From contig CAYPIY010000006.1 in assembly GCA_964410965.1 (NCBI GenBank), forward strand, positions 62,001 to 126,000: a stretch of DNA of 64,000 nucleotides, read 5' to 3'. The first letter of the stretch is position 1, and every line of letters begins with the position of its first letter. Below the pieces are notes generated by a model. The model had not been told where the DNA came from. It was given only the letters and a program-made list of their open reading frames with translations, and did no database searches. Below, piece after piece: positions 53,957 through 62,939 of this stretch. The position numbers and the translations under genes are program-made. Origin of the DNA: JBBIRG01 sp964410965 (GTDB lineage Bacteria; CLD3; SB21; JBBIRG01).

Positions 53957-54728
53957 AAGTGGTTATCCGATTCTCGTATATCATAAAATTGACCGCAAAT
54001 GGGAATTTGGCGCAAGTATCATTTCGCCGAAGAAGTTTCTGGATCAAATTCGGTTTTTAGCCGATCATGGATACAAAAGTGTCAATATCTCTGAAACAAA
54101 TTTTAAAAAAAATATAAAAGACAAATACGTATGTTTTATGTTTGATGATGCCTATGAATGCATCTATCAATACGCTCTTCCGGTTCTAAGCGAGTACGGA
54201 TTTACGGCTACTATAGCGATCATAACAGATTACATCGGTAAAGGAAACGATTGGGACATTCAATTTGGCCGTCAGTTTAATCATATGAGTCTAGATCAGA
54301 TCCAGACATTATCTGATTATGGTTGGGAGCTTGCTTCCCATACATGCTCCCATTACAACTTAATATTCCTGAATGATGCTACATTAAGACATGAACTCGA
54401 GAGTTCGAAGTTATTAATAGAAAATATTTCAAAAAGGCCGGTTTTCCATTTAGTTTATCCATATGGCAGGGCAAACCAACGCATTTACAGGTTCGCAAAA
54501 TTGGCCGGATATACGGGAGCGTCGGGCTTTCATTCAATTAAAGGTGTAGACAGTTCGTTTTGTATAAAAAGACATGCTGTCTATGCTTTTGATACAAATC
54601 GGACATTGATAAACAAAATAAATCATACCGTTTTTGAAAAAATGAAACAACGAATTGTAAATTTTTGTAGTTATGGATCTTGGATGTTAAAATATAAGAA
54701 TAAGAAGAAAACAGAACTTGATTTTTAA
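53931..54728 (+). CDS. Polysaccharide deacetylase (NodB-type)
   Basis: 265 aa from GTG 53931, which has AGGGGAG just upstream; ATG 53895 lies further inside dut and has no ribosome-binding site, but the frame is open from there. NodB marks: FDDAY (metal Asp pair), SHTCSHYNL (metal His pair) and YPYGRANQRI. No signal peptide, so the substrate may be a cytoplasmic-face lipid-linked sugar or the protein uses another export route. The gene is clearly more AT-rich than dut. Confidence 0.85.
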   Translation: MVSDIQENKSGYPILVYHKIDRKWEFGASIISPKKFLDQIRFLADHGYKSVNISETNFKKNIKDKYVCFMFDDAYECIYQYALPVLSEYGFTATIAIITDYIGKGNDWDIQFGRQFNHMSLDQIQTLSDYGWELASHTCSHYNLIFLNDATLRHELESSKLLIENISKRPVFHLVYPYGRANQRIYRFAKLAGYTGASGFHSIKGVDSSFCIKRHAVYAFDTNRTLINKINHTVFEKMKQRIVNFCSYGSWMLKYKNKKKTELDF

Positions 54729-54751
54729 AATAAATAATCATTGGTGACTTT

Positions 54752-55084
54752 ATGGCAGAACCGATTAAAAAATTGTATTATTCGATTAGTGAAGTAAGTG
54801 AATTGACGGGTATAAAACAGTATGTGTTACGTTATTGGGAATCAGAATTTGATGTACTTTCTCCGAATAAAAACCGTTCAGGGAACAGGATTTATACAGA
54901 AGAAGATATCAGTAAAATCATGTTAATTAAAAAATTGCTATATGAGGAGAAATTTACCGTTGATGGAGCAAAGGTTAGGCTGCAGGAAATGAAAAAGGTT
55001 AATAACGATTTCCATTCCGAGGAGATTGATTTAATAAAGGAAATTAAAATGGATTTGACAGAAATCTTAAATGAAATTAAGTAA
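54752..55084 (+). CDS. MerR-family regulator
   Basis: 110 aa. Winged helix YYSISEVSELTGIKQYVLRYWE and SGNRIYTEEDISKIMLIKKLL; then a short helix. No cysteines for metal sensing, so it is of the small MerR type common in this kind of genome. Lies between the deacetylase and the DUF362 gene on the same strand; target unknown. Confidence 0.9.
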   Translation: MAEPIKKLYYSISEVSELTGIKQYVLRYWESEFDVLSPNKNRSGNRIYTEEDISKIMLIKKLLYEEKFTVDGAKVRLQEMKKVNNDFHSEEIDLIKEIKMDLTEILNEIK

Positions 55085-55123
55085 CCGTAAATTTAATACA
55101 AATAACATTAATCAAGGATATTT

Positions 55124-56047
55124 ATGAACCGCCGTAACTTTCTTAAAAGAGCTTTAGGAACCGGTGTAATCATGGGTTCATCTTATTACTTTGGTATTCA
55201 AAAAACCCTGAACGGAGGAACATTACCAAATTTCAGTTCCGGGTTTGATCTTGTAGCAATTAAAGGAGGTGAACCGGATGCAATGTTCGACAGGGCCATA
55301 CAATCACTTGGAGGAATTGGAAATTTCGTAAAGAAAAATCAGACCGTTGTTGTTAAGCCTAACATCGGATGGGATGTTGTACCGGAACGAGCAGCAAATA
55401 CAAACCCAAAATTGGTAAGTAAAATAGTGAAAAGCTGTTTAGAAGCGGGCGCAAAAAAAGTGTATGTCTTTGATAATACATGTGATAACTGGAAATACTG
55501 TTACAGAAATAGTGGTATTGAGAAAGCTGTGAATGATGCCGGAGGAATAATGACTCCGGGACATAGTGAAAGCTATTATCATGAGGTCAGCATTCCAAAT
55601 GGAAAAAAACTGAAGAAAACTAAAGTACACGAATTGATTCTCGAATCGGATGTTTTCATTAATGTGCCGGTGCTGAAGAGTCACAGATCTGCCAGAGTCA
55701 CTATATCCATGAAGAATCTCATGGGGATTATGTGGGACAGAAGGTGGTGGCACGCAAACGATCTGCATCAATGCATCGCAGATTTTGCGACTTACCGAAA
55801 ACCGGACTTAAATATTATTGACGCTTATAATGTAATGAAGGAAAACGGGCCCAGGGGAGTATCTGAAGCAGACGTTGAATTAATGAAATCGATGATCATC
55901 TCCACTGATATGGTTGCTGCCGATGCATCAGCAACTAAATTATTTGGGCTTGATCCTAACGATGTCAATTATTTGAAATACGCTGATGAAATGAAAGTTG
56001 GTGTGAAAGACCTAAACAAACTTAGTATTGATCGCATTATTCTGTAA
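55124..56047 (+). CDS. DUF362 protein with twin-arginine leader
   Basis: 307 aa. N-terminal MNRRNFLKRALGTGVIMG is a Tat leader; the DUF362 domain has VVKPNIGWD, VYVFDNTCDNW and VPVLKSHRSARVTISMKNLMG. It lies 3 bp before the FeS membrane protein gene. DUF362 proteins are associated with FeS-cluster membrane complexes; their chemistry is not settled. I infer an extracytoplasmic redox partner of the downstream protein. Confidence 0.85.
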   Translation: MNRRNFLKRALGTGVIMGSSYYFGIQKTLNGGTLPNFSSGFDLVAIKGGEPDAMFDRAIQSLGGIGNFVKKNQTVVVKPNIGWDVVPERAANTNPKLVSKIVKSCLEAGAKKVYVFDNTCDNWKYCYRNSGIEKAVNDAGGIMTPGHSESYYHEVSIPNGKKLKKTKVHELILESDVFINVPVLKSHRSARVTISMKNLMGIMWDRRWWHANDLHQCIADFATYRKPDLNIIDAYNVMKENGPRGVSEADVELMKSMIISTDMVAADASATKLFGLDPNDVNYLKYADEMKVGVKDLNKLSIDRIIL

Positions 56048-56050
56048 AAT

Positions 56051-57643
56051 ATGAATATAAAGCTTCTAAAACCGGTAAGAGTTACGATTGGCATCTCATT
56101 TTTTTTGCTGAGTTCATTTGTTTTTATTGATTTTGCCAGTCTTTTATCCAATGAAATCATAGGTTATATCACGGGTATACAATTTTTACCATCATTGCTT
56201 ATGTTTTTTTCAACGTTATCTTTAGCTTCAATAGGATTTATTATTGTCCTTTTCATTACTTTATTAATCGGTAGGTTTTACTGCTCTGCGATTTGTCCTC
56301 TAGGAGTTTATCAGGATATTATTTTATGGTTGAAAAATCATATTTTTCAGAGAAGTTTTTTTATTTTTTCAAAACCACATAATTTAATAAGATATTCATT
56401 AGCAATACTAACATTTGTACCTCTTTTTTTCGGAAACATAATTGGTGTACTTATTCTTGACCCTTTTAGTATTTACGGACGTATTTCATCTAATATCTTA
56501 AGGTTTTTTTATTTTCAAACAAATAACGGACTTGACTTTATTTCACAAAAAATCGGTTTTTACACTTTTTATCATCAGGATTTTAAAACTTTCTCTTTTT
56601 TAGCTATATTTTTATCTATTGTTTTTATTGCATTTATTTCCATATTAGCTTTTTACAGGGGCCGTTTATATTGTAATATGATATGTCCGGTAGGAACTTT
56701 GCTGGGATTATTTGCAAATGTTTCAGTATTTAAATTTATAATCAACAAAGATATATGTAACGGATGTGGCGCCTGTAAAAGAGTATGCAAGTCTGAATGT
56801 ATTGACTGCACTTTCCGTACGATTGATATGTCCAGATGTGTTACCTGCTTTAACTGTTTGTCATCATGCCCTTCGTCAGGAGTAAAATTTGTCCCATTTT
56901 TTTATAAGTCAGTTAGCAGTCCGAATAACCGTAAAACAGAAAAATTGGAATATTTTAATCCCGAACGAAGGAATCTAGTTCATACTCTTCTTGGTTCGCT
57001 GGTTGGTTTAACGGGCGTTAAAGCGTGTACAGAGATTCAGGATAATAAAAAACGAAGAACCGGATTTAAGGCGATTTCACAACAACCGCCGGTTTCGCCT
57101 CCTGGGTCAATAGGAATTACACGGTTTACAGAATTATGCACTTCATGTCATTTATGTATTACACAATGCCCATCACAAGTGCTGAAACCCTCCGTCGCGG
57201 AATATGGCTGGGTGGGAATCATGCAGCCAAAAATGGATTATCACACAAGTTTTTGTAACTATGATTGCGTTATTTGTTCTCATGTTTGCCCGACCGGAGC
57301 TATTTTGCCTATCAGTACTGAACAAAAAGCAAGGATTCAGCTTGGGAAGGTGCGGTTTATACGGCGTAATTGCATTGTGAGGGCGGAAGGAACCGAATGC
57401 GGAGCCTGTTCCGAACATTGTCCTACTAAAGCAGTTTATTTGGTTCCATTCAGGGGACATCTGTATATTCCAGAAGTCAATCCGGATATTTGCGTCGGAT
57501 GCGGTGCCTGTGAATATGCTTGCCCTACTGTTCCATTTAAAGCGATCTACGTTGAAACGAACATTGTCCATCAAGTCGCGAAATTACCTGAAAAATCAAT
57601 AAAAAATGGCGGTATAGATCTCAAGGAGGAGTTTCCTTTTTAG
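56051..57643 (+). CDS. NapH-like membrane protein with six cysteine motifs
   Basis: 530 aa. About five N-terminal helices with the NapH-type motifs FYCSAICPLGVYQD and LYCNMICPVGTLLG, then a cysteine-rich cytoplasmic or periplasmic half. FeS motifs in order: CNGCGACKRVC, CVTCFNCLSSCP, CTSCHLCITQCP, CVICSHVCP, CGACSEHCP, CVGCGACEYACP. It should pass electrons from quinols or a donor across the membrane to another carrier, perhaps DUF362. Strongly AT-rich codon use (many TTT and ATT). A hairpin GTTTCCT-TTTT-AGGAAAC overlaps the stop. Confidence 0.85.
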   Translation: MNIKLLKPVRVTIGISFFLLSSFVFIDFASLLSNEIIGYITGIQFLPSLLMFFSTLSLASIGFIIVLFITLLIGRFYCSAICPLGVYQDIILWLKNHIFQRSFFIFSKPHNLIRYSLAILTFVPLFFGNIIGVLILDPFSIYGRISSNILRFFYFQTNNGLDFISQKIGFYTFYHQDFKTFSFLAIFLSIVFIAFISILAFYRGRLYCNMICPVGTLLGLFANVSVFKFIINKDICNGCGACKRVCKSECIDCTFRTIDMSRCVTCFNCLSSCPSSGVKFVPFFYKSVSSPNNRKTEKLEYFNPERRNLVHTLLGSLVGLTGVKACTEIQDNKKRRTGFKAISQQPPVSPPGSIGITRFTELCTSCHLCITQCPSQVLKPSVAEYGWVGIMQPKMDYHTSFCNYDCVICSHVCPTGAILPISTEQKARIQLGKVRFIRRNCIVRAEGTECGACSEHCPTKAVYLVPFRGHLYIPEVNPDICVGCGACEYACPTVPFKAIYVETNIVHQVAKLPEKSIKNGGIDLKEEFPF

Positions 57644-58187
57644 GAAACAGAATCGATCTTCGTTAAACAAAGCTTAATAAGATAACGACGGTTACATAGA
57701 CAATTTGTTTATCCCGGGATTATCCTTTTGTTTTAATCTCAAAATTTATGACTTAGTGTTGAGATTCTTTTAGCAATTCAATTACCTTTTTGTATCAGCC
57801 GTGCAGAGAAAATGAGAAATTAACACGAATTTATATATCCTTTGTCTATAAAATTATCCTAAAGAAAGTTTAAACCTGACGTTTTGTAGAAATGCTTGAT
57901 TTTTTATAATTTTTAATTATAAATTCTAATGCCAAAAATTCAATTAAATTAACACACATAAGACATTTTGTCTTTAAAATAATTTCATAATATGCCAAAA
58001 TTACAATATTATCAAATACTATAATTTCTTAAGTCAAGAATAATTAATATATTATCGATTATATGCATTTGGTATATCATTTGCAATATCCAGCATTGTT
58101 ATGCTGAACAAGTGGGTACAAAAAAATAATTTATTATTTAACATACAATTGAATCTGCAAAAAGCGGATATTTAACGGAGGTTCTAT
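57644..58187. other. AT-rich gap upstream of dnaK
   Basis: No convincing coding frame. Very AT-rich with one 16-bp inverted repeat CAGCAT-TGTT-ATGCTG (58091-58106). A possible TTGATT-16-TATAAA promoter is at 57896-57923. No CIRCE element and no heat-shock sigma-32 promoter could be seen. GGAGG precedes dnaK. Confidence 0.4.
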
Positions 58188-60095
58188 ATGTCTAAGGGTA
58201 AAGTTATCGGAATCGATTTAGGTACAACGAATTCATGCGTTTCGATTTTAGAAGGCGGACAGCCAACTGTCATACCCAATTCCGAAGGCGGACGAACGAC
58301 ACCGTCAGTCGTAGGATTCACAAAATCCGGTGAACGGATAATCGGCAATCCGGCCAAACGGCAGTCTATAACAAATCCGAAAAATACTGTTTACTCCATC
58401 AAGCGGTTTATGGGACGCAGGTACGAGGAAGTTTCTGAAGAACGCACACGCGTTCCTTATGAAGTCATACGCGGTGATAACGGCGATGTTCGGGTGAAAA
58501 TCAACGATCAGATTTATTCACCGCCGGAAATATCAGCGATGGTTCTGCAGAAAATGAAACAAACCGCTGAGGATTATCTTGGCCAAAAAGTAACCGATGC
58601 CGTAATTACGGTTCCGGCCTATTTTAACGATGCCCAGCGGCAGGCTACGAAGGACGCAGGAAAGATTGCGGGATTGAATGTACTCCGTATTATTAACGAA
58701 CCGACAGCCGCCGCCCTGGCTTACGGGCTCGATAAGAAATCCAACGAAAAAATCGCGGTGTATGATCTCGGAGGCGGTACGTTTGATATATCCATTCTCG
58801 AAATCGGGGACGGGGTCTTTGAAGTGCTGTCGACAAATGGAGACACGCATCTGGGCGGCGATGATTTCGATGAACGGATCGTGAACTGGCTGGCCGATGA
58901 GTTCAGAAAGAATGAAGGCATCGACCTCCGCAAGGACCCGATGGCGCTGCAAAGGCTCCGCGATGCCGCAGAAAAAGCCAAGATAGAGCTTTCCAGCGCG
59001 ACGCAGACCCAAATCAATTTACCGTACATCACCGCAGTGGACAGCGTTCCGAAACATCTGGATATCACGCTGACACGCGCCAAATTTGAACTGATCTGCG
59101 ACGACCTTTTCCAGCGCTCCATTAAACCTGTCGAATCAGCGATGAAAGACGCAGGCCTGGATTATTCCCAGATTGATGAAGTGATTCTCGTTGGCGGTTC
59201 TACTCGTATCCCGAAGGTCGAACAGCTCGTGCGTGACCTGTTTAAAAAAGATCCTCACAAAGGAGTGAATCCCGATGAAGTGGTCGCAGTAGGCGCTTCC
59301 ATTCAAGGCGCTGTGCTTGCGGGTGAGGTCAAAGATGTCCTGCTGCTGGACGTAACGCCTCTTTCACTTGGGATAGAAACGCTGGGCAGCGTGTTCACGA
59401 CCATGATACCGCGCAACACAACCATCCCGACCAAAAAATCAGAGATATTCTCAACAGCATCGGACAGCCAGACCGCGGTTACCATACGCGTCGGTCAGGG
59501 AGAACGTCCCATGTTTAACGATAACCGTGAAATCGGCCGTTTCGAGCTGTTTGGGATTCCCCCGGCGCCCCGGGGCATTCCGCAAATTGAAGTGACCTTT
59601 GATATTGACGCGAACGGCATCCTGCATGTCACCGCCAAAGACAAGGCGACGGGCAAGGAGCAAAGCATCCGCATTGAATCCTCGTCGGGCCTGAGCAGCG
59701 ATGAAATCGACCGGATGGTGAAACAAGCTTCCGAGCACGCCGATGAGGACAAAAAACGCAAGGAGAAAATTGAGGCGAAAAATCATGCGGAACAGCTTGT
59801 CTACCAGACTGAAAAAAACATCAAGGAGTTCGGAGAAAAAATCGACAGCGATTCCAGGACACGCCTGGAAAGTGCGGTTCAAGCCCTCAAGGACGCCATT
59901 GCCTCGGAAAACGCAAGCCAGATCCAGTCCGCGTCGGATTCGCTGAACAGCTTTTGGAACGACATTTCATCGAAAATGTACCAGCAAACCGGTGGGCAGG
60001 CCGGTCCGTCGGATCAGCAGTTTTCACAGAACGGACAGGGGCAAAAAGTCGAAGACGCTGATTACGAGGTCGTCGACGAAAAAGACAAGAAATAA
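58188..60095 (+). CDS. dnaK: Chaperone DnaK (Hsp70)
   Basis: 635 aa, AACGGAGG before ATG 58188. ATPase domain with GIDLGTTNSCVSI, DLGGGTFDISIL and VGGSTRIPKV; substrate domain with LDVTPLSLGIETLG. Ends in the typical DADYEVVDEKDK-type tail (EDADYEVVDE). Followed by FmdB-like and dnaJ-like genes in one run. Confidence 0.97.
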   Translation: MSKGKVIGIDLGTTNSCVSILEGGQPTVIPNSEGGRTTPSVVGFTKSGERIIGNPAKRQSITNPKNTVYSIKRFMGRRYEEVSEERTRVPYEVIRGDNGDVRVKINDQIYSPPEISAMVLQKMKQTAEDYLGQKVTDAVITVPAYFNDAQRQATKDAGKIAGLNVLRIINEPTAAALAYGLDKKSNEKIAVYDLGGGTFDISILEIGDGVFEVLSTNGDTHLGGDDFDERIVNWLADEFRKNEGIDLRKDPMALQRLRDAAEKAKIELSSATQTQINLPYITAVDSVPKHLDITLTRAKFELICDDLFQRSIKPVESAMKDAGLDYSQIDEVILVGGSTRIPKVEQLVRDLFKKDPHKGVNPDEVVAVGASIQGAVLAGEVKDVLLLDVTPLSLGIETLGSVFTTMIPRNTTIPTKKSEIFSTASDSQTAVTIRVGQGERPMFNDNREIGRFELFGIPPAPRGIPQIEVTFDIDANGILHVTAKDKATGKEQSIRIESSSGLSSDEIDRMVKQASEHADEDKKRKEKIEAKNHAEQLVYQTEKNIKEFGEKIDSDSRTRLESAVQALKDAIASENASQIQSASDSLNSFWNDISSKMYQQTGGQAGPSDQQFSQNGQGQKVEDADYEVVDEKDKK

Positions 60096-60116
60096 TATCA
60101 CTTTTGAGGTGCCCAT

Positions 60117-60395
60117 ATGCCGACCTATGATTACCTGTGCAAAAACGGACATGAATTTGAATTGTTTCAAAGCATCAAATCTGAACCTGCCGCCGAATGC
60201 CCGATCTGTCACGAGATCGCCAAGCGTATGATTGGAGCCGGAAGCGGACTTATGTTCAAAGGTTCAGGATTTTACATTACTGATTACAAAAAAAACGGTA
60301 ACGGATCAGACGGTAAAATGCAAACCGGCGGCGAAACAAAAGCGGAGACCAAACAAGATACCGGCAAAAAAACAAGCGCCAAACAAAACGGATGA
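60117..60395 (+). CDS. FmdB-family zinc ribbon protein
   Basis: 92 aa. PTYDYLCKNGHEFELFQSI and CPICHEIAKRMIG form the small zinc ribbon of the FmdB family; the tail is low complexity with Lys and Gln. A regulatory role is assumed only for the family. It overlaps the dnaJ-like start by 4 bp. Confidence 0.88.
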   Translation: MPTYDYLCKNGHEFELFQSIKSEPAAECPICHEIAKRMIGAGSGLMFKGSGFYITDYKKNGNGSDGKMQTGGETKAETKQDTGKKTSAKQNG

Positions 60396-61291
60396 AAAAA
60401 GATTTTTACCAAATACTTGGAGTATCCAAAAACGCAGGGGACGAAGAAATCAAAAGGGCTTATAAACGTCTCGCAAAACAATATCATCCCGATAAACATT
60501 CGGGGGAAAAAAATTTCGAGGATCAGTTCAAGGAGATTTCAGAGGCATATCAGACATTAAGCGATCACAAAAAGCGTGATGAATATGACCAGATAAGACG
60601 TTTTGGCGAGAGTAACTTCCGGCAACCCGGAACCGGATTCGATGCCGGTTTTGATTTCAATGAGCTGTTAAACCGGTTCCGGTTCTCGCGGGGCGGCGCC
60701 CGTTCAGGGGTCGCAGGTTTTCCTGGTTTTTTTTATGAAACGGATCCGGTTGAGTTTGATACGGAAGAAGAAACGAATCAGGCTGACATCCATTCAGAGC
60801 TGAACGTAACATTAAAGCAAGCTGCAACCGGAGATACCGTGGAATTCGTTTACATGAACGGTACAATGCGAACAATACGTGTCCGGATTCCGCAAGGTAT
60901 TGAAGATGGCGGAAAAATAAGCCTGAAGGGACAGGGCCGGACATTCCGCGGAAGAACCGGAGATTTGATCCTTACCATCCGCATTCAGTCCGATTCTGTT
61001 TTCTACCGCAAAGGACCCGATATATACACCGACTGCAAAATCAACTTTGCACAGATGCTTCTGGGGAGTGTAATCCGGGTCAGGACGGTTTACGATGAAA
61101 CTGTGGATATAAGGATTCCGGCCAATACACTACCCGGAACCATCTTGAAAGCCAGTAAACTTGGCATACGTTCAAGAAACGGAACCGGTGATTTTTACGT
61201 GAAAGTCATTCCCGAAATGCCGGGTCCTCTGAATAAGAAACAAAAAGAATTATTTGAAGCATTCGCCCGATCATGCCAGATGAACTGGTAA
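60392..61291 (+). CDS. DnaJ/CbpA-type co-chaperone
   Basis: 299 aa. J domain at 1-65 with the HPD motif in KQYHPDKHSG; a Gly/Phe-rich part; then two C-terminal substrate domains (LNVTLKQAATGDTVEFVY and GSVIRVRTVYDETVDIRIP). The zinc-finger region of true DnaJ is missing, so it is a CbpA-like type II J-protein. Couples to DnaK in the preceding gene. Confidence 0.93.
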   Translation: MKKDFYQILGVSKNAGDEEIKRAYKRLAKQYHPDKHSGEKNFEDQFKEISEAYQTLSDHKKRDEYDQIRRFGESNFRQPGTGFDAGFDFNELLNRFRFSRGGARSGVAGFPGFFYETDPVEFDTEEETNQADIHSELNVTLKQAATGDTVEFVYMNGTMRTIRVRIPQGIEDGGKISLKGQGRTFRGRTGDLILTIRIQSDSVFYRKGPDIYTDCKINFAQMLLGSVIRVRTVYDETVDIRIPANTLPGTILKASKLGIRSRNGTGDFYVKVIPEMPGPLNKKQKELFEAFARSCQMNW

Positions 61292-61314
61292 AAATTATGA
61301 TAACTTTTTACGGT

Positions 61315-61344
61315 TTGGCTTCGTAATACAAACTGAAATATAAA
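61315..61344 (+). promoter_or_regulatory. Possible promoter for the htrA gene
   Basis: TTGGCT (61315-61320), 18 bp, TATAAA (61339-61344), 29 bp before the htrA start. Confidence 0.4.
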
Positions 61345-61373
61345 TAAAAAAACATACAAAGCCGGAGGTCAAC

Positions 61374-62897
61374 ATGTTTTCAAATCATCCCCAACGCTAC
61401 CTGATAGGAATTATCCTTATTCTGATCGGCGTAATCGCAGGAATGGTTCTTACTGCCAATTTCAACTGGACTTTTAATTCAAGGGCCGGTTCCGATTCTG
61501 AAGCCAGACTAAGACTTGAAGAAAAAATGACAGAAATGAGGGATTTCAGTGAAGGTTTTACAACTGTCGCGGAATATGTCACACCCAGCATTGTCACAGT
61601 GGAAACAGAAAAGACGGTGAAAGTCCGGACCTGGGATCCGTTCGGGGGTACAGACCCATTCGGCGATTTTTTCGGGGGGGACGATATGTTCCGCAGATTT
61701 TTCGGGGGACCCAATAACCGCCAGCAGGAACGGCAAGTGCAGGGGCTCGGCTCAGGTGTGATTGTCAAGGAAGACGGATACATCATAACCAACAATCATG
61801 TCATAGCGGAAGTGGATAAGATAAAAATCACGCTTTCTAACGGAAAACAATACGAAGGGAAACTCATCGGACGCGATCCGCGTACTGATCTTGCCGTTAT
61901 AAAAATCGATCTGAAAGGCCTTCCCGCAATCAAAATGGCTAATTCGGATCAGGTAAAAGTAGGGCAATGGGCTTTGGCGGTCGGGAATCCTTTCAGCAAA
62001 TCGCTCAGTCATACCGTAACGGCAGGTATTATCAGCGGACTTGGCCGCTCTTCAGTGACAACGGACACGGATATTGATTTCATCCAGACCGATGCGGCGA
62101 TTAATCCCGGCAACAGCGGTGGCGCACTTGTCAACCTGAAAGGAGAACTCGTTGGCATCAATGCGGCAATCGTCTCCCGAAGCGGAGGTTTTGAAGGCAT
62201 CGGTTTTGCCATTCCTTCCAACATCGCGACCAGCGTGATGGATCAGCTGATCAAATCCGGGAAAGTGATACGCGGTTATGTGGGCATCAGCATGCAGGAT
62301 GTGGATGAATCGATCGCGAAAGCCATGAACCTGAAAACCCCCAAAGGTGCGCTGGTCGCCCAGGTCGTGAAAGACAGTCCCGGAGAAAAGGCGGGTCTTC
62401 GACAGGGCGATGTGATCATCAAAATTGACGGTAAAGAAATTGAAGACATGGCTGCGGTCCGCCGGACTGTAGGTTCCAAAAAACCCGGCACGAATGTTGA
62501 ATTCACCGTAATCCGTGAAGGTTCCGAAAGGGAAATCACGGTTACCCTGGCCGAAGCACCCGGCGAAATGATTGCTTCTTCGGACGAATCGTCTGCGAAA
62601 CAAAGCGTGGAGCGCATGGGCATGGAGGTATCCAATGTAAACGGCGATCTCGCTTCCAAGTTCGGACTCAATGCCGGTGACAAAGGCGTGATCATCACGA
62701 ACATTGAAAGGGGCGGCGCGGCATTTAACGGCGGCCTGCGCGAAGGTGATCTGATCAAACGCGTTGGAAAAGACAATATTACAAATATTAAAGATTACGC
62801 GGACGCCGTCAATAAAATTCAGCCCGGAGAAACAGCTCTTTTCCTCGTCAACCGAAGGGGAAATTCCATGTTCATCGCTTTCAGCGTACCGAAATAG
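61374..62897 (+). CDS. degP: Periplasmic serine protease DegP/HtrA
   Basis: 507 aa, GGAGG before ATG 61374. One N-terminal helix or signal anchor (residues 11-29), then the trypsin-like domain with catalytic His142 (NNHVI), Asp172 (RTDLAVIKID) and Ser248 (NPGNSGG). Two PDZ domains follow (about 290-385 and 415-505). A Gly/Phe/Asp-rich loop precedes the catalytic core, as in DegP. It removes misfolded envelope proteins. Confidence 0.95.
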   Translation: MFSNHPQRYLIGIILILIGVIAGMVLTANFNWTFNSRAGSDSEARLRLEEKMTEMRDFSEGFTTVAEYVTPSIVTVETEKTVKVRTWDPFGGTDPFGDFFGGDDMFRRFFGGPNNRQQERQVQGLGSGVIVKEDGYIITNNHVIAEVDKIKITLSNGKQYEGKLIGRDPRTDLAVIKIDLKGLPAIKMANSDQVKVGQWALAVGNPFSKSLSHTVTAGIISGLGRSSVTTDTDIDFIQTDAAINPGNSGGALVNLKGELVGINAAIVSRSGGFEGIGFAIPSNIATSVMDQLIKSGKVIRGYVGISMQDVDESIAKAMNLKTPKGALVAQVVKDSPGEKAGLRQGDVIIKIDGKEIEDMAAVRRTVGSKKPGTNVEFTVIREGSEREITVTLAEAPGEMIASSDESSAKQSVERMGMEVSNVNGDLASKFGLNAGDKGVIITNIERGGAAFNGGLREGDLIKRVGKDNITNIKDYADAVNKIQPGETALFLVNRRGNSMFIAFSVPK

Positions 62898-62939
62898 AGA
62901 TTCGCTGCGGCCATGCAAAAACCGAATTGAAAGATATTC

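Noticed and set aside
58081..58187. CIRCE heat-shock operator before dnaK
   Set aside because: The palindrome there (CAGCAT-TGTT-ATGCTG) does not match TTAGCACTC-N9-GAGTGCTAA.
62052..62918. Minus-strand 288-aa frame over htrA
   Set aside because: Antisense shadow of a well-conserved protease gene with no recognisable product.
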